Assembly: GCF_029267515.1 (NCBI RefSeq)
Contig: NZ_JAJUIS010000008.1
Coordinates: 80,663-144,662 of the forward strand
Direction: 5' to 3'
Length of the DNA: 64,000 nucleotides
Origin: Seleniivibrio woodruffii
GTDB taxonomy: Bacteria > Chrysiogenota > Deferribacteres > Deferribacterales > Geovibrionaceae
The notes below the pieces were generated by a model, which was not told where the DNA came from, did no database searches, and worked only from the letters and a program-made list of their open reading frames with translations. Position numbers and translations under genes: made by a program. This document shows positions 45,396 through 54,501 of this stretch, in pieces. The first letter of the stretch is position 1; every line of letters begins with the position of its first letter.

Positions 45396-46048
45396 GCAAG
45401 TCCTCCGAAAGTGAGAATAAACTGGAACACCAGAAGCGCCGCCACAACTGCGTCAGCCGGAAAGAAGGGGCGGAAGTTGAACGGATAAAGTCTGCCGGAA
45501 AAACCGCGCATCTTCATTGCCTGTGTGAGAGCCTGTGCCCTGCCCATGCTTCGCACGAGAAGCATACCCAGAAGGTATGCGAGTGTTCTGTAGGTGAACG
45601 CATCGGTTTTCGGCGCAAAGTTACGCACTTTCAGCGAATTTCTCATTTTTTCGTATTCGTTCCCTATGATTTCGATATACTTTATCACAAAAAACAGTAA
45701 CACGGTAAATTTATGAGGCAGTTTCAGCGTATAGAATCCGTAATAGAAATCGGATGAGTTCATCCCGCAGAACATTGCCGCAGTAACACACACTATCAGG
45801 TTATAGCGCAGGAAGATGAGAAGTGCGTGCTGTGCGTCATCGCCGAACAGATACACCGTGGCACAGATGAACAGTATCATGATATTCAGCTTTAGTATGC
45901 GGAAAAAATACTGAGGAAGGCAGTTGACCCTTAGAAGCATAACCCCCGCCGCAAAAACGGCGTCCGCAGGCGTTATATGCTGCCGTAAAGCTATTATACA
46001 GGAATAGACCGCTGCACAGAATATACCTGCGGCAGGTGAAAATCTCAT
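45392..46048 (-). CDS. nikQ: NikQ/CbiQ-type transmembrane coupling protein
   Basis: The 218-residue ECF T component has about five membrane helices. It has the two cytoplasmic Ala-Arg-Gly-type coupling motifs that dock the ATPases (VRSMGRAQALTQAMKMRGF region, about 160-182). It overlaps nikL and nikO by 4 bp each. Confidence 0.88.
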   Translation of the reverse strand: MRFSPAAGIFCAAVYSCIIALRQHITPADAVFAAGVMLLRVNCLPQYFFRILKLNIMILFICATVYLFGDDAQHALLIFLRYNLIVCVTAAMFCGMNSSDFYYGFYTLKLPHKFTVLLFFVIKYIEIIGNEYEKMRNSLKVRNFAPKTDAFTYRTLAYLLGMLLVRSMGRAQALTQAMKMRGFSGRLYPFNFRPFFPADAVVAALLVFQFILTFGGLA

Positions 46049-46560
46049 TTTTTCCTGACCAGAACGGCTATCCCGAAAATTCCGAGTATGTAGCCTATTC
46101 CGGCGATTATCATGTCTATATGGCTTCTGCCTTTATCAATCTCCGCTTTCAGTTCCGCCGTCTGTTTTGAAAGCTCTTCACGGACTATCTGCCTTAGCTG
46201 GGTCGTGTCCGCTTCTGCAGATGCTGAAGGTTCTTCATACGCCATGTTCGTGTCAACGGATGAAGTTATGGTCTGCTCCGCCCTATGTCCCATGCCGCCG
46301 TCAACGATTATCTTCATATCCGTTGGCGTTTCGCCGTTCTTTGAAAATTCGCCGTTTTTGTCCAGCCTGCCCTCAACGAATACCTTCCCGTCGGCATCAA
46401 GCACCTGAAACGTACACTTTCCACAGGGGGTGCCGTCTGCAAAATAAGAATTTATCGTAAGAGTATTGTTCTCAGCAAATGCCAGAATGTTCAGTTTGTG
46501 TGCAAACGCATTTGAAAATGAAAGAAGTGACAGCGCCACTATAATAATTTTAGTTTTCAT
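46045..46560 (-). CDS. nikL: NikL-like exported component with C-terminal membrane anchor
   Basis: The 171-residue protein has a signal peptide (about 1-20) with mature N-terminal HKLNILAF, whose exposed His could bind metal. A small beta-rich domain with a CGKC pair follows, then a coiled segment (about 118-145) and one membrane helix near the end. NikL stands in for NikN in NikKMLQO systems. It overlaps nikM by 11 bp. Confidence 0.8.
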   Translation of the reverse strand: MKTKIIIVALSLLSFSNAFAHKLNILAFAENNTLTINSYFADGTPCGKCTFQVLDADGKVFVEGRLDKNGEFSKNGETPTDMKIIVDGGMGHRAEQTITSSVDTNMAYEEPSASAEADTTQLRQIVREELSKQTAELKAEIDKGRSHIDMIIAGIGYILGIFGIAVLVRKK

Positions 46561-47158
46561 ATTCGGTTCTCAGAAAGTCCGGATAGACCTTATTTAAAAA
46601 ATTAAACAGATACATCGACACAACCCCCTCGATGATTATAACGGGGACGTGCATCAGAAATATTGCCTTGGCGGTATCATACAGCCTGCTGCCGCTGAAT
46701 GCAAGCACGGCAGAAAGAAGAACCGCCGAAAGCAGCACAGGCATTGATCCTGTCAGAAAGAACATTATCCAGCGTTTTGTTCCTGATGTTTTCATTCCTG
46801 CTCTGAAAAGCCAGTAGCCGGCAAGCGCGGGAAGAGCCATCACAAGTATGTTCGTGCCAAGGGTAGTGAACCCTCCGAACTGAAACATAAGTGCCTGAAG
46901 AACCAGTGCAACCATTATCGCCGGAAACGCGCAGAACCCCAGCACCGCACCCACAAGCCCGTTCAGAACAAGGTGGACACTGGCAGGACCAACGGGGATA
47001 TGTATAAAGGATCCAACGAAAAACAGACTGGACATAAGAGCGGTCTTCGCCAGCATCTCGGTCTGCATCTTATAAAAGCCGAAAACAGTCAGAATTGCAC
47101 CTGCCGCACCTGTTGAAATCAGAACAGGTGCGGACAGAACGCCTTCGGATATGTGCAT
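46550..47158 (-). CDS. nikM: NikM/CbiM substrate-binding membrane component
   Basis: The 202-residue protein starts with MHISEGVLS, whose N-terminal Met-His coordinates Ni2+ or Co2+ in CbiM/NikM structures. FIHIPVGPASVHLVLNGLVG supplies the second histidine site. About six to seven membrane helices. It starts immediately after nikK. Confidence 0.92.
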   Translation of the reverse strand: MHISEGVLSAPVLISTGAAGAILTVFGFYKMQTEMLAKTALMSSLFFVGSFIHIPVGPASVHLVLNGLVGAVLGFCAFPAIMVALVLQALMFQFGGFTTLGTNILVMALPALAGYWLFRAGMKTSGTKRWIMFFLTGSMPVLLSAVLLSAVLAFSGSRLYDTAKAIFLMHVPVIIIEGVVSMYLFNFLNKVYPDFLRTEYEN

Positions 47159-47914
47159 TTATTTAACACCGTATGTTTTTACCCAGATAAGCGCGCCAAG
47201 CTCAACAGGATACTGTTTCCCGTCCTTTTTCAGCTTAACGTCGTCATCTATCAGAGCCGCAAATCCCCACCAGCCTGTGAATGGCATTACATATGAAAAT
47301 ATGCCGTTTCCATCCGCTTTCACAACCTGAGTGATATGCGTATCTGTGGGCGCTTTTATTTTAGACCCTGTGTTGTAAAATTCAACCTCTACTTCTGCTC
47401 CGGGCACAGGTTTTCCCTTATAAAGAACTTTTCCGGTGAAAACGTTGCCTGTATAAAGACCATATGGACGAGTCAGCGGCACTATCTCAGCTTTAAGCCC
47501 GACAGGCGCATCCCAGCCCTCTTCCATGCCGAAACCGTTCACAACTGTCTTTGTTATATGCTGGATGAAAGTCGATTCGGCAGGTTCAAAGTAGTAATCG
47601 GGTGTAACGACGAAAATATGGTCGCCAGGCTTTTTCATCTGGTAGATGAAATCCCATGTACTCTTACCGTTTCTTTTCACCTGTTTTATACTGCCCATGA
47701 GGCTCTCTTTCTTACCGTTGTGATAAACATCAACTGCTTTCGGCTTCACCATCTCCATCATTGGACCCTGTTCAAAAGGATGTGTAAAGATCATCTGGAA
47801 CTTAATATTACGGTTCTGCTGTGTTGCGGCGTCGGTGCCGGGCATAAGCACCTGAAAGTGTGCATTTGCATAAAATGCTGTCAACATGCAGACAAGAACA
47901 AGAATTTTTTTCAT
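47159..47914 (-). CDS. nikK: NikK-like periplasmic protein (DUF4198)
   Basis: The ATG at 47914 with GGGAGG gives 251 residues. An earlier in-frame ATG lies on that ribosome-binding site. A signal peptide (about 1-18) is followed by mature N-terminal HFQVLMPG and a two-domain beta protein of the DUF4198 family, which accompanies nickel ECF transporters and probably delivers the metal. It is first in the nikKMLQO operon. The DUF4198 and NikL genes point to nickel rather than cobalt. Confidence 0.85.
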   Translation of the reverse strand: MKKILVLVCMLTAFYANAHFQVLMPGTDAATQQNRNIKFQMIFTHPFEQGPMMEMVKPKAVDVYHNGKKESLMGSIKQVKRNGKSTWDFIYQMKKPGDHIFVVTPDYYFEPAESTFIQHITKTVVNGFGMEEGWDAPVGLKAEIVPLTRPYGLYTGNVFTGKVLYKGKPVPGAEVEVEFYNTGSKIKAPTDTHITQVVKADGNGIFSYVMPFTGWWGFAALIDDDVKLKKDGKQYPVELGALIWVKTYGVK

Positions 47915-48015
47915 AAAACCTCCCATTGGAATGAAACATAATCAATACTAACACGACCTGAGTAATAATAAAATATTAAAAGTATGACGATACGGAAAAA
48001 AATGTTATTCAGACC

Positions 48016-48045
48016 TTGACATACGGCTGACATTTCTGCTTAGAT
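48016..48045 (+). promoter_or_regulatory. promoter of the PAP2 phosphatase gene
   Basis: A perfect TTGACA (48016-48021) is 18 bases from TTAGAT (48040-48045). A GGGG ribosome-binding site follows before the ATG at 48069. Confidence 0.7.
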
Positions 48046-48068
48046 TTTCCGACACAAACGGGGTACTT

Positions 48069-48593
48069 ATGAAAAATATTATTACTGTTCTGATACTTCT
48101 GATTTCACTTTCCGCACATGCGTTCGACAACGATGATGCAGACAAGTCCGGCGACGCTATGCGGGTTGCTCTGCCACTTGCAGCGCTCTATACCACCATT
48201 CTGCACGACGACAAAGAGGGTGCCTTGCAGTTCTCCGAATCATTTCTGGCAAACGTTGCGGCGACCTATGCCCTTAAAGAGACAGTGAAAAAGGACAGAC
48301 CGGATGAAAGCGGCAACGACGCTTTCCCATCCGGACACGCCTCCGTCACTTTTCAGGCGGCAACTTTCCTGCAAATGCGCTACGGAACTGCATACGGAGT
48401 ACCTGCATATCTGGCTGCAGGATACACGTCATGGACGCGCCTTGCCGCGGACGAACACGATGAAACAGATATCCTCGCCGGAGCTTTGCTAGGAGCCGCA
48501 TCGGCATATTTTCTGACCACACCTAATGTAACCATCATGCCCCATATTGATAAAAAATCAGTAGGCGCAAGCATTACATTCAGACTTCCATGA
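48069..48593 (+). CDS. PAP2-family phosphatase, exported
   Basis: The 174-residue protein has a signal peptide (about 1-18) and the three PAP2 acid-phosphatase motifs. These are K-x6-RP (KETVKKDRP, about 70-78), PSGH (about 87-90) and a variant third motif TRLAADEHDETD (T in place of S). It probably acts on lipid phosphates or undecaprenyl diphosphate in the envelope. It is a single gene behind a strong promoter. Confidence 0.88.
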   Translation: MKNIITVLILLISLSAHAFDNDDADKSGDAMRVALPLAALYTTILHDDKEGALQFSESFLANVAATYALKETVKKDRPDESGNDAFPSGHASVTFQAATFLQMRYGTAYGVPAYLAAGYTSWTRLAADEHDETDILAGALLGAASAYFLTTPNVTIMPHIDKKSVGASITFRLP

Positions 48594-48616
48594 CTTTTTC
48601 TGAACTAAACAGACGA

Positions 48617-48643
48617 TTGACAGTCATGAAGATATGTTAAAAT
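48617..48643 (+). promoter_or_regulatory. probable promoter of the OB-fold protein gene
   Basis: TTGACA (48617-48622) is followed by TAAAAT (38-43 of the same hundred) at 15 bases, slightly short spacing. The region before the ATG at 48662 is AT-rich with an AGGGG ribosome-binding site. Confidence 0.45.
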
Positions 48644-48661
48644 ATATCAGGGGTTATTAAC

Positions 48662-49021
48662 ATGAGCATGAGAACAATTATTTTGGGAGGTCTGGCAATA
48701 CTCTCCCTCTTCAACTTTGCATTTGCCCAGTATATAGGACCAAATGCCGCAAAAACCTATTCAACGGTTGCGGAAGTAAACAAGAAACCTGTGGACGATG
48801 CTGAAGTTGTATTCCAAGGCTATCTGACAAAAAAAGTCGGCAATGAAAAATATATCTTCACTGACGGCACAGGTGAAATTCGTGTTGAGATAGACAGCGA
48901 CATCTTCCCCAACGTCGCAGTAGGGGCGAAAACAAAAGTCGAGATAAAAGGGGAGGTTGAAAAAGATTTCCTTGAATCACCGGAAATTGACGTTGACATC
49001 ATTCAGGTACTTGAAAAATAA
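48662..49021 (+). CDS. periplasmic OB-fold protein (YgiW/YdeI, BOF family)
   Basis: The 119-residue protein has a signal peptide (about 1-22) and then a bacterial OB fold with VTEV-like start (YSTVAEVNKKPVDD), FQGYLTKKVGNEKYIFTDGTGEIRVEID and VEIKGEVEKD. YgiW relatives are linked to stress tolerance and may bind small cations. It is a stand-alone gene convergent with the glycan locus. Confidence 0.87.
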   Translation: MSMRTIILGGLAILSLFNFAFAQYIGPNAAKTYSTVAEVNKKPVDDAEVVFQGYLTKKVGNEKYIFTDGTGEIRVEIDSDIFPNVAVGAKTKVEIKGEVEKDFLESPEIDVDIIQVLEK

Positions 49022-49023
49022 AA

Positions 49024-49041
49024 GGGAGCTTTTCAGCTCCC
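49024..49041. terminator. bidirectional terminator
   Basis: GGGAGCT (49024-49030) pairs with AGCTCCC (49035-49041) around TTTC, with T-rich sequence on both sides for the respective strands. It separates the OB-fold gene from the end of the minus-strand glycan operon. Confidence 0.8.
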
Positions 49042-49045
49042 TCTT

Positions 49046-49936
49046 CTATTTATTAAAAAGCGAAAAATAATCCACTCTTTCAAACACTTCCAGCTTTCCG
49101 CCCGCCGTTGCGTTGCGTATCTTTCCGCCTGCCCGTTCAAAAAACTTTCCTGCTTTGGCATACCCCTGTTCCATCCTGTCAACCATAGGGTCGTGCCAGC
49201 GTTTGCCCTTGCCGAAATAGTCAGGGTGAAAGTGATTGGGGTCATCGCCCGTGGAGGTTATCTTCAAACCCTCCACCTCCGCTTCCTGCGGAATGATATA
49301 ATGGTGGTCGAAACCTATGAGGTAAAGCTCACGGACACCAAAGTAGTAAGCCAGCTGCATACATACATATGTAACAGAACCGCCTGTAAAAACCTGACGT
49401 GCCGCATTCGTTGAAAAATACGGAAAATCAGGGTAGTTGTCATATCTCATTCGGACGTTAAGCCAGTTCGTGCAGTCGTCCGGTTTAAGACAGTAGCGCA
49501 GGTAATTTCCGAACCACTTCTGTGTTCCTTTAAGCCTGTTTATCTCGTCGGCTCTGTCTTCCGCAACAAAGTTATCCTCGACAACATAGTGCGTGGGCAG
49601 AAACCCCATCTTTTCATAGTTCAGATAAATACTGTTAACACCGATAGTTACTTCATCTTTTAAAAGTGTCAGATCAAGTTTATTCAGACTCGGTCCGTTC
49701 CCTATAAGAAACGCACGTCTGCCTTTATGAGCGTTCTGATATTTCAGGATATTGCGGTGGTTCTCCGTAAGCCCTATGCCGCGCCCCGCCAGCTTATAGC
49801 CGAGCGTTTCAAAAATAAGCTCCATTGCGGACGAGTCATACTTATCCTTATAAGGTCTTGTATAGCCGTCGATAAGTTTTGAGCGCACTTTCCTGTATGC
49901 TCTGTAAGGTACTGAATTTTTAATAAATTCTTTCAT
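49046..49936 (-). CDS. DUF115/MptE-like glycan-locus protein, possible sialyltransferase-like enzyme
   Basis: The 296-residue protein has the GNGPSLNKLDL loop (about 77-87) and the ELYLIGFDHHY segment (about 208-218) of the DUF115 family. That family includes MptE-like proteins, Maf flagellin glycosyltransferases and enzymes resembling Campylobacter sialyltransferases. A nucleotide-activated donor is likely. It is the last gene of the export operon and overlaps the GT4 gene by 4 bp. Given the CMP-sugar-type cytidylyltransferase in the same locus, transfer of a CMP-linked sugar is a reasonable hypothesis. Confidence 0.75.
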   Translation of the reverse strand: MKEFIKNSVPYRAYRKVRSKLIDGYTRPYKDKYDSSAMELIFETLGYKLAGRGIGLTENHRNILKYQNAHKGRRAFLIGNGPSLNKLDLTLLKDEVTIGVNSIYLNYEKMGFLPTHYVVEDNFVAEDRADEINRLKGTQKWFGNYLRYCLKPDDCTNWLNVRMRYDNYPDFPYFSTNAARQVFTGGSVTYVCMQLAYYFGVRELYLIGFDHHYIIPQEAEVEGLKITSTGDDPNHFHPDYFGKGKRWHDPMVDRMEQGYAKAGKFFERAGGKIRNATAGGKLEVFERVDYFSLFNK

Positions 49937-51138
49937 CTGCCACCCTTAATTTCCTGATATATCCTTTCATAGTTAGCCGCCATAGTATCTTCCCCGAAAA
50001 ATTCCTCAACAAACGGGCGGCAGTTCTTTTCAATGCTCTTTATCTCGTCTCTGTGCTCATACAGATACTTTATCTTTTCTGAAAGCTGCTTTGTGTCATA
50101 AGGGTCAAAAAGCCATCCGGTGCACCCTTCTATGACCATTTCAGGTATCCCGCCTGTCGCCGCTCCAAGAACCGGAGTCCCGCAGGCGAGACTTTCAAGG
50201 ACTGTGTTCGGCAGGTTATCCACTATGGACGGGATGCAGAATACGTCGGCACAACTGTAATAACGGCTTATTGCATCAGTTCCCGAAACTGAACCCTTTA
50301 TAACCAGTCTGGGGTCACGCTTATCGGTCTTAGCAACACTGCCGATAACCACAACCTGCATATCAAGCTCAGGCACCATTTTGACCGCTTCGATCACGGC
50401 ATCCACGTTTTTACGTTTCCATGCACCCGTTCCGGCGAGAAACAACAGAGTGAACCTGTCGGGGTCTATTCCGACATATTCGCAGGCTTCCGCTTTTTCC
50501 ACAGGCACGATAGCGCCCAAAGGTATACCGTTGTTAACCTTAACAGCTTTTTTACGTCCTTTAAGAACAGCATCCGCAAGGTCGGTAAGCCACTGGGAAG
50601 GTGGTGTGAACATAACGTCAGCCGGCTTATCACCGGCAATATCCTCCGGTTTATAAAGGTGTCTGCGCCATGGTTCAATGGGACAGTAGGTTATCTCCTC
50701 TCCGTCCAGAGCTTTTATTTTATAGTTGTACCCGTAAAGTGCGAACTGGTCGTGCATTGTCCAGACAACAGGAAACTCGGATGCGAGCTTCGCTATCTGC
50801 TTCTGGGTGAAATAGCAGTTGTGCAGGTGTACCACATCAGGCTTAAACTGTCTGACACGGCTGAGGAAAACCGAAAATATAAGATTCCGGTACACTTCCG
50901 TGCGGGTATATCTGGTGATTGTTCTCGCAAGCCTGTACACAACCTTTTTAGGCAGTGAATAGCTTCTGCCGAGGTGCCACGGGCGAATCCCTGTATTTTT
51001 ATATAAAGAATAGTCGTTTTTCTGTTTTTCAAAAACGTACATGACCTCGTGGGTCTTCGCCGCGGCTGCGGCGAGTCGGTAGGCGGCTATGGAAGCCCCG
51101 CATCCGTAATCGTTCTCACTGTATAGAATGAGTTTCAA
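49933..51138 (-). CDS. glycosyltransferase, family 4
   Basis: The 401-residue GT-B protein has an N-terminal acceptor domain beginning YSENDYGCGASIAAYRLA. The C-terminal GT4 signature is present: FLAGTGAWKRKN, PSIVDNLPNTVLESLACGTPVLG with the ESLACG motif near 320, and EMVIEG. It probably uses a UDP- or GDP-sugar. It overlaps both neighbours by 4 bp. Confidence 0.9.
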   Translation of the reverse strand: MKLILYSENDYGCGASIAAYRLAAAAAKTHEVMYVFEKQKNDYSLYKNTGIRPWHLGRSYSLPKKVVYRLARTITRYTRTEVYRNLIFSVFLSRVRQFKPDVVHLHNCYFTQKQIAKLASEFPVVWTMHDQFALYGYNYKIKALDGEEITYCPIEPWRRHLYKPEDIAGDKPADVMFTPPSQWLTDLADAVLKGRKKAVKVNNGIPLGAIVPVEKAEACEYVGIDPDRFTLLFLAGTGAWKRKNVDAVIEAVKMVPELDMQVVVIGSVAKTDKRDPRLVIKGSVSGTDAISRYYSCADVFCIPSIVDNLPNTVLESLACGTPVLGAATGGIPEMVIEGCTGWLFDPYDTKQLSEKIKYLYEHRDEIKSIEKNCRPFVEEFFGEDTMAANYERIYQEIKGGR

Positions 51139-52421
51139 CCAAAATACCTCTTGTAATATTTCGCAAAAATTTCCCGCAGTCCCCGGTAGCTTTCAAGTTT
51201 GGCACGGACACTTGTATAGGGCGTTTTAAAGTGTACGTCAATAGCGTGCATGAGTTCCGTGGCAACTTTCTTCTCCTGCTCGTGCCAGCGGCGCGCTATG
51301 TCCCCTCTCTCCTTCTCCGCCTCATTCCATCTTGCGAACTTTTCAGCCTCAGCCTTTTCATGTTCGTGCCAGCGGTGAACCGTGGCAAGGTCGTCTTTCA
51401 GGTTATTGCGGATTGTGCTGAAATTGTCTATGCCCTCTTTCAGAAACTCCCGCGCAAAAACAAGCCTTTCCAGATATCCCATGATATCCGCATAGTTTGA
51501 GGAAATATCCACCGCCTCCGCCGATTCGCACGGTCTGAACACCGCCTCTGCCTTTTCATTTGCGCAGAGTGTTTCGAACCCGCCCGCGGCAAGCACAGCC
51601 GTCAGCGATGTTCTGTTGAAATTGTACATGTGCGCATGGATAAGATATTCGAGAAAATCAAAATTGTAAGTGGCAATGTTGCCTATATTACAAAGACCCG
51701 GCACCTCTATATACAGAAGTCCCTGCGGTTTAAGCAGTTTTCTTATCTTTGCCAGTTCCGCCCTAAGGTCGGTGAAATGCTCAAAAACATGGCTGAGAAT
51801 CAGAACGTCATAATTCCCGCCCTTTTCAAGCATCGTATCCAGATCGCCATACACTATGTTTATGCCAGCCTGCCGGCATTCTTCGATACAATCAGTACTG
51901 TATTCCGTGCCTGTTGCGTTCACAGTAACACCCTCTTTCGCCGCCTCGGTGGTCAGTTCGATGAGAACGTTACCAGTGCCGGCACCTATCTCAAGAACGG
52001 AAAGTTCTTTAGATTTCGTAAGATAGGGTTTAAGCATCCTGTATATTTTGTTCCCCTGCCAAAGACGGAAAAGAGCCTGCTGGTCATGTACGTGCAGATG
52101 CCCGTAGTTAAGCACATGGTAGAATGTGTCGTAATATTCAGGCAGTGACTCAGCCGCAATACGCGGCGATGTTATCACCAAGCCGCACTTCTTACAGATG
52201 AGAGCACCGAAAGGAAGCCCGAAACGGTCTGTTTCAGCTATTTTTTCAAGGTCAGCAGAACCGCACTGGCAGCCTGCGACCTCTTCGGTCTTTATTTTGC
52301 CGTTTTTTATGTATTCCAGAAAAAGAAGTCGCTGCTGTTCGGCGTTTTCGTTCAGCTTTCTGGGTATTCTGCCTTTTTCAAGAAGTATGCCGCGGAACTG
52401 AGGAAAGTTGATGTCACTCAT
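51135..52421 (-). CDS. SAM-dependent methyltransferase with zinc ribbon and 14-residue coiled-coil repeat
   Basis: The 428-residue protein has an N-terminal cysteine ribbon (C51, C53, C76, C79) and a class I methyltransferase core with VLEIGAGTG (142-150). After the catalytic domain comes a long helix (about 320-395). It contains three exact 14-residue units beginning RWHEHEK (350), RWNEAEK (364) and RWHEQEK (378). The gene lies next to a Wzt with an extra C-terminal domain, so it could cap the glycan end and measure chain length as WbdD does (inference). It overlaps wzt by 8 bp and the GT4 gene by 4. Confidence 0.85.
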   Translation of the reverse strand: MSDINFPQFRGILLEKGRIPRKLNENAEQQRLLFLEYIKNGKIKTEEVAGCQCGSADLEKIAETDRFGLPFGALICKKCGLVITSPRIAAESLPEYYDTFYHVLNYGHLHVHDQQALFRLWQGNKIYRMLKPYLTKSKELSVLEIGAGTGNVLIELTTEAAKEGVTVNATGTEYSTDCIEECRQAGINIVYGDLDTMLEKGGNYDVLILSHVFEHFTDLRAELAKIRKLLKPQGLLYIEVPGLCNIGNIATYNFDFLEYLIHAHMYNFNRTSLTAVLAAGGFETLCANEKAEAVFRPCESAEAVDISSNYADIMGYLERLVFAREFLKEGIDNFSTIRNNLKDDLATVHRWHEHEKAEAEKFARWNEAEKERGDIARRWHEQEKKVATELMHAIDVHFKTPYTSVRAKLESYRGLREIFAKYYKRYFG

Positions 52422-53589
52422 ATGTCTCCCATTTCTGACCTATAGTCACAAAACCGAAAACCCTCTCCTGCGGTGCCACGCAGAAGCCGCCGTTAAGCTG
52501 TCTGTAAAGAAATTCCCGTCCGTCCACAACCGCAATGACAGAAACGTACTGCCCCGGATTGAAAACACATGGGATCTTCAAGCTCCCTTTTACCACATTA
52601 TTTACATTAGAAAAATGGAATTTTGAGGTGTCGGTGTTAAAGGCAGTCACCAGTGTTCCCTCGGAAGTGTATAAAGGGATGCCGATTATCAGGTTTTTCG
52701 GTTCGAAATGCAGCCGGAAAGAGAAGCTGAAAATCATTTCCTCGCCAAGTCTGTATTCCTCTTTGTCCCATGAATGAAAAACGTCCGATATTTTTCCGTC
52801 GTTGTGGTAGATATCGCCGTAAAAAGGTCTGACAGGCTCCGCTTTGCCTTCCGGTTTCTGACTTGAAAGGTAAAGCTCTATAGCCTCGTCGGGACTGCCG
52901 TTGAAAACAGCCTTCCCGTTCTGTATCACCATAACCTTGTCGCAGAACATCTTAACATCGTTCATGGAGTGGGAAACGAATATTACGGACATCCTCTCCC
53001 GCATGGAATTTATTTTCGCAAGGCATTTCTGGCGGAAGACAAAATCACCGACGGCGAGCACCTCGTCCAGAATAAGGATATCAGGTTCAACCGAAGTGGC
53101 TATACCGAATCCGAGGCGTGACTTCATCCCGCTGCTGTAGGTTTTCACAGGCTGATTGATGTGATCTTTCAACTCAGCAAATCTGATTATCTCGTCCGAT
53201 TTGGTTTTCAGCATATCGCCCGAAAACCCGTTTATTTTGAGATTTAGAATTATATTTTCCATTCCCGTCAGTTCGGGTTTCAGACCGGAAGTGACCTCAA
53301 GTATTGCAGCTACCCGCCCGCGTTTGTGCACGACACCGGAAGTGGGCTGAATGACCCCAGCAATTATTTTAAGCAGAGTGGATTTACCGTGCCCGTTGCG
53401 CCCTATGATGCCAAGCGTTTCGCCCCGTTTCAGCTCAAGCGATACACCTTTGAGGGCGTGAAACTCCTTATGGTGCGCCTTACCCGTGAGGCTGAAAACC
53501 TCAAGAACCCTGTCGAAAGGCTTATCGTAGAGCCTGTAAGTTTTGCTGATGTTCTCCGCGCGGACAACTGTGACCCTGTTAGGCATCAA
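52414..53589 (-). CDS. wzt: Wzt-type polysaccharide export ATPase with C-terminal glycan-binding domain
   Basis: The 391-residue protein has an ABC ATPase (Walker A IIGRNGHGKSTLLKI, signature YSSGMKSRLGFG, Walker B ILILDEVLAVGD). A linker follows, then a C-terminal beta-rich domain (about 255-391) as in O-antigen Wzt proteins that recognise the finished chain end. KpsT-type ATPases lack that domain. It overlaps wzm by 4 bp. Confidence 0.92.
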   Translation of the reverse strand: MMPNRVTVVRAENISKTYRLYDKPFDRVLEVFSLTGKAHHKEFHALKGVSLELKRGETLGIIGRNGHGKSTLLKIIAGVIQPTSGVVHKRGRVAAILEVTSGLKPELTGMENIILNLKINGFSGDMLKTKSDEIIRFAELKDHINQPVKTYSSGMKSRLGFGIATSVEPDILILDEVLAVGDFVFRQKCLAKINSMRERMSVIFVSHSMNDVKMFCDKVMVIQNGKAVFNGSPDEAIELYLSSQKPEGKAEPVRPFYGDIYHNDGKISDVFHSWDKEEYRLGEEMIFSFSFRLHFEPKNLIIGIPLYTSEGTLVTAFNTDTSKFHFSNVNNVVKGSLKIPCVFNPGQYVSVIAVVDGREFLYRQLNGGFCVAPQERVFGFVTIGQKWETYE

Positions 53590-54413
53590 AGCACCTCCGC
53601 AAAATGGGGACGCAGTTTTTTAAACACAACAACCCCGACAAGCAGAAAAACAAAAGCGAACACCAGAAAGAACGCAAGCTGGCGGAAATCTTCAAAAAAC
53701 CATTTATGATAGATGAAGGTATTTCTGTATCCCTCCACAACATAGACCATCGGATTTATATACAGAAAAACGCGGTATTTTTCCGGCACAGACGAAGCCT
53801 GCCAAAAGATAGGAGTGACCCAGAACCCGGTTTGCAGGATAACACTTACTACCTGACTCATGTCCTTTGTAAAAACCCTTACAGCACCGGTAAACCAGCC
53901 CAGACCAAGGGTTATGAGAAATATGCACAGGAGATAGAACGGAAGCTGGAGCCAGTAGACAGTAGGGTAATAACCTTTATAAATCGCTATTGCAGCTATG
54001 ATAAGCAGAAAAATGAGATGCAGATAGAAGGACGATATTATCTTAACCAGAGGCAGGATGCTCACACGGAAATCCACCTTTTTAACCAGATGCCTGTTGT
54101 TCACAACAGCGTTCATTCCGCCCGTAACGCAGTCCGCGAAATACGCCCACGGAGCATAACCACTCACCAGATATAAGATAAAAGGCACACGGTCGCTGCC
54201 TACGCGCTTAAAACCCACGGAAAACACCAGCCATATTGTAACAACGAACAGAAGTGGACGGAAAAGCGCCCAGAGCAGACCGAGGTACGAACCCAGATAT
54301 TGCTGGCGGAAATCGTCCACCGACAGCGCAAACACAAGCGTGCGCTCCCTGTATATGTTCAGAATAAATTCAAACGAACCCTTTATTATCGCAGACAAAT
54401 TGCGCTCCAACAT
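53586..54413 (-). CDS. wzm: Wzm-type polysaccharide export permease
   Basis: The 275-residue ABC-2 permease has an amphipathic start and about six membrane helices. PTVYWLQLPFY and the TGFWVTPIFWQASSVPEKYR segments are typical of O-antigen and teichoic-acid exporters. It follows a palindromic repeat that separates it from the HAD gene upstream, the only real gap in this run. Confidence 0.91.
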   Translation of the reverse strand: MLERNLSAIIKGSFEFILNIYRERTLVFALSVDDFRQQYLGSYLGLLWALFRPLLFVVTIWLVFSVGFKRVGSDRVPFILYLVSGYAPWAYFADCVTGGMNAVVNNRHLVKKVDFRVSILPLVKIISSFYLHLIFLLIIAAIAIYKGYYPTVYWLQLPFYLLCIFLITLGLGWFTGAVRVFTKDMSQVVSVILQTGFWVTPIFWQASSVPEKYRVFLYINPMVYVVEGYRNTFIYHKWFFEDFRQLAFFLVFAFVFLLVGVVVFKKLRPHFAEVL

Positions 54414-54424
54414 CTATTTGATAC

Positions 54425-54495
54425 GAGACTGCCGCATCGCATACGTTCTCCGCAGTGGCAGCTACCTGTCTTTGCGGGTGAAACGAAGCAATCTC
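54425..54495. repeat. dispersed palindromic repeat, copy 3
   Basis: The element is 71 bp with ends GAGACTGC and GCAATCTC, like copies 1 and 2. It is inserted between the HAD gene and wzm, just upstream of the wzm start, and breaks an otherwise fully overlapping gene run. Confidence 0.68.
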
Positions 54496-54501
54496 AGTTC
54501 A

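Noticed and set aside
47927..48015. NikR operator before nikK
   Set aside because: One half-site GTATGAC is present at 47982-47988, but no matching GTCATAC lies 16 bases away, so the match may be chance.
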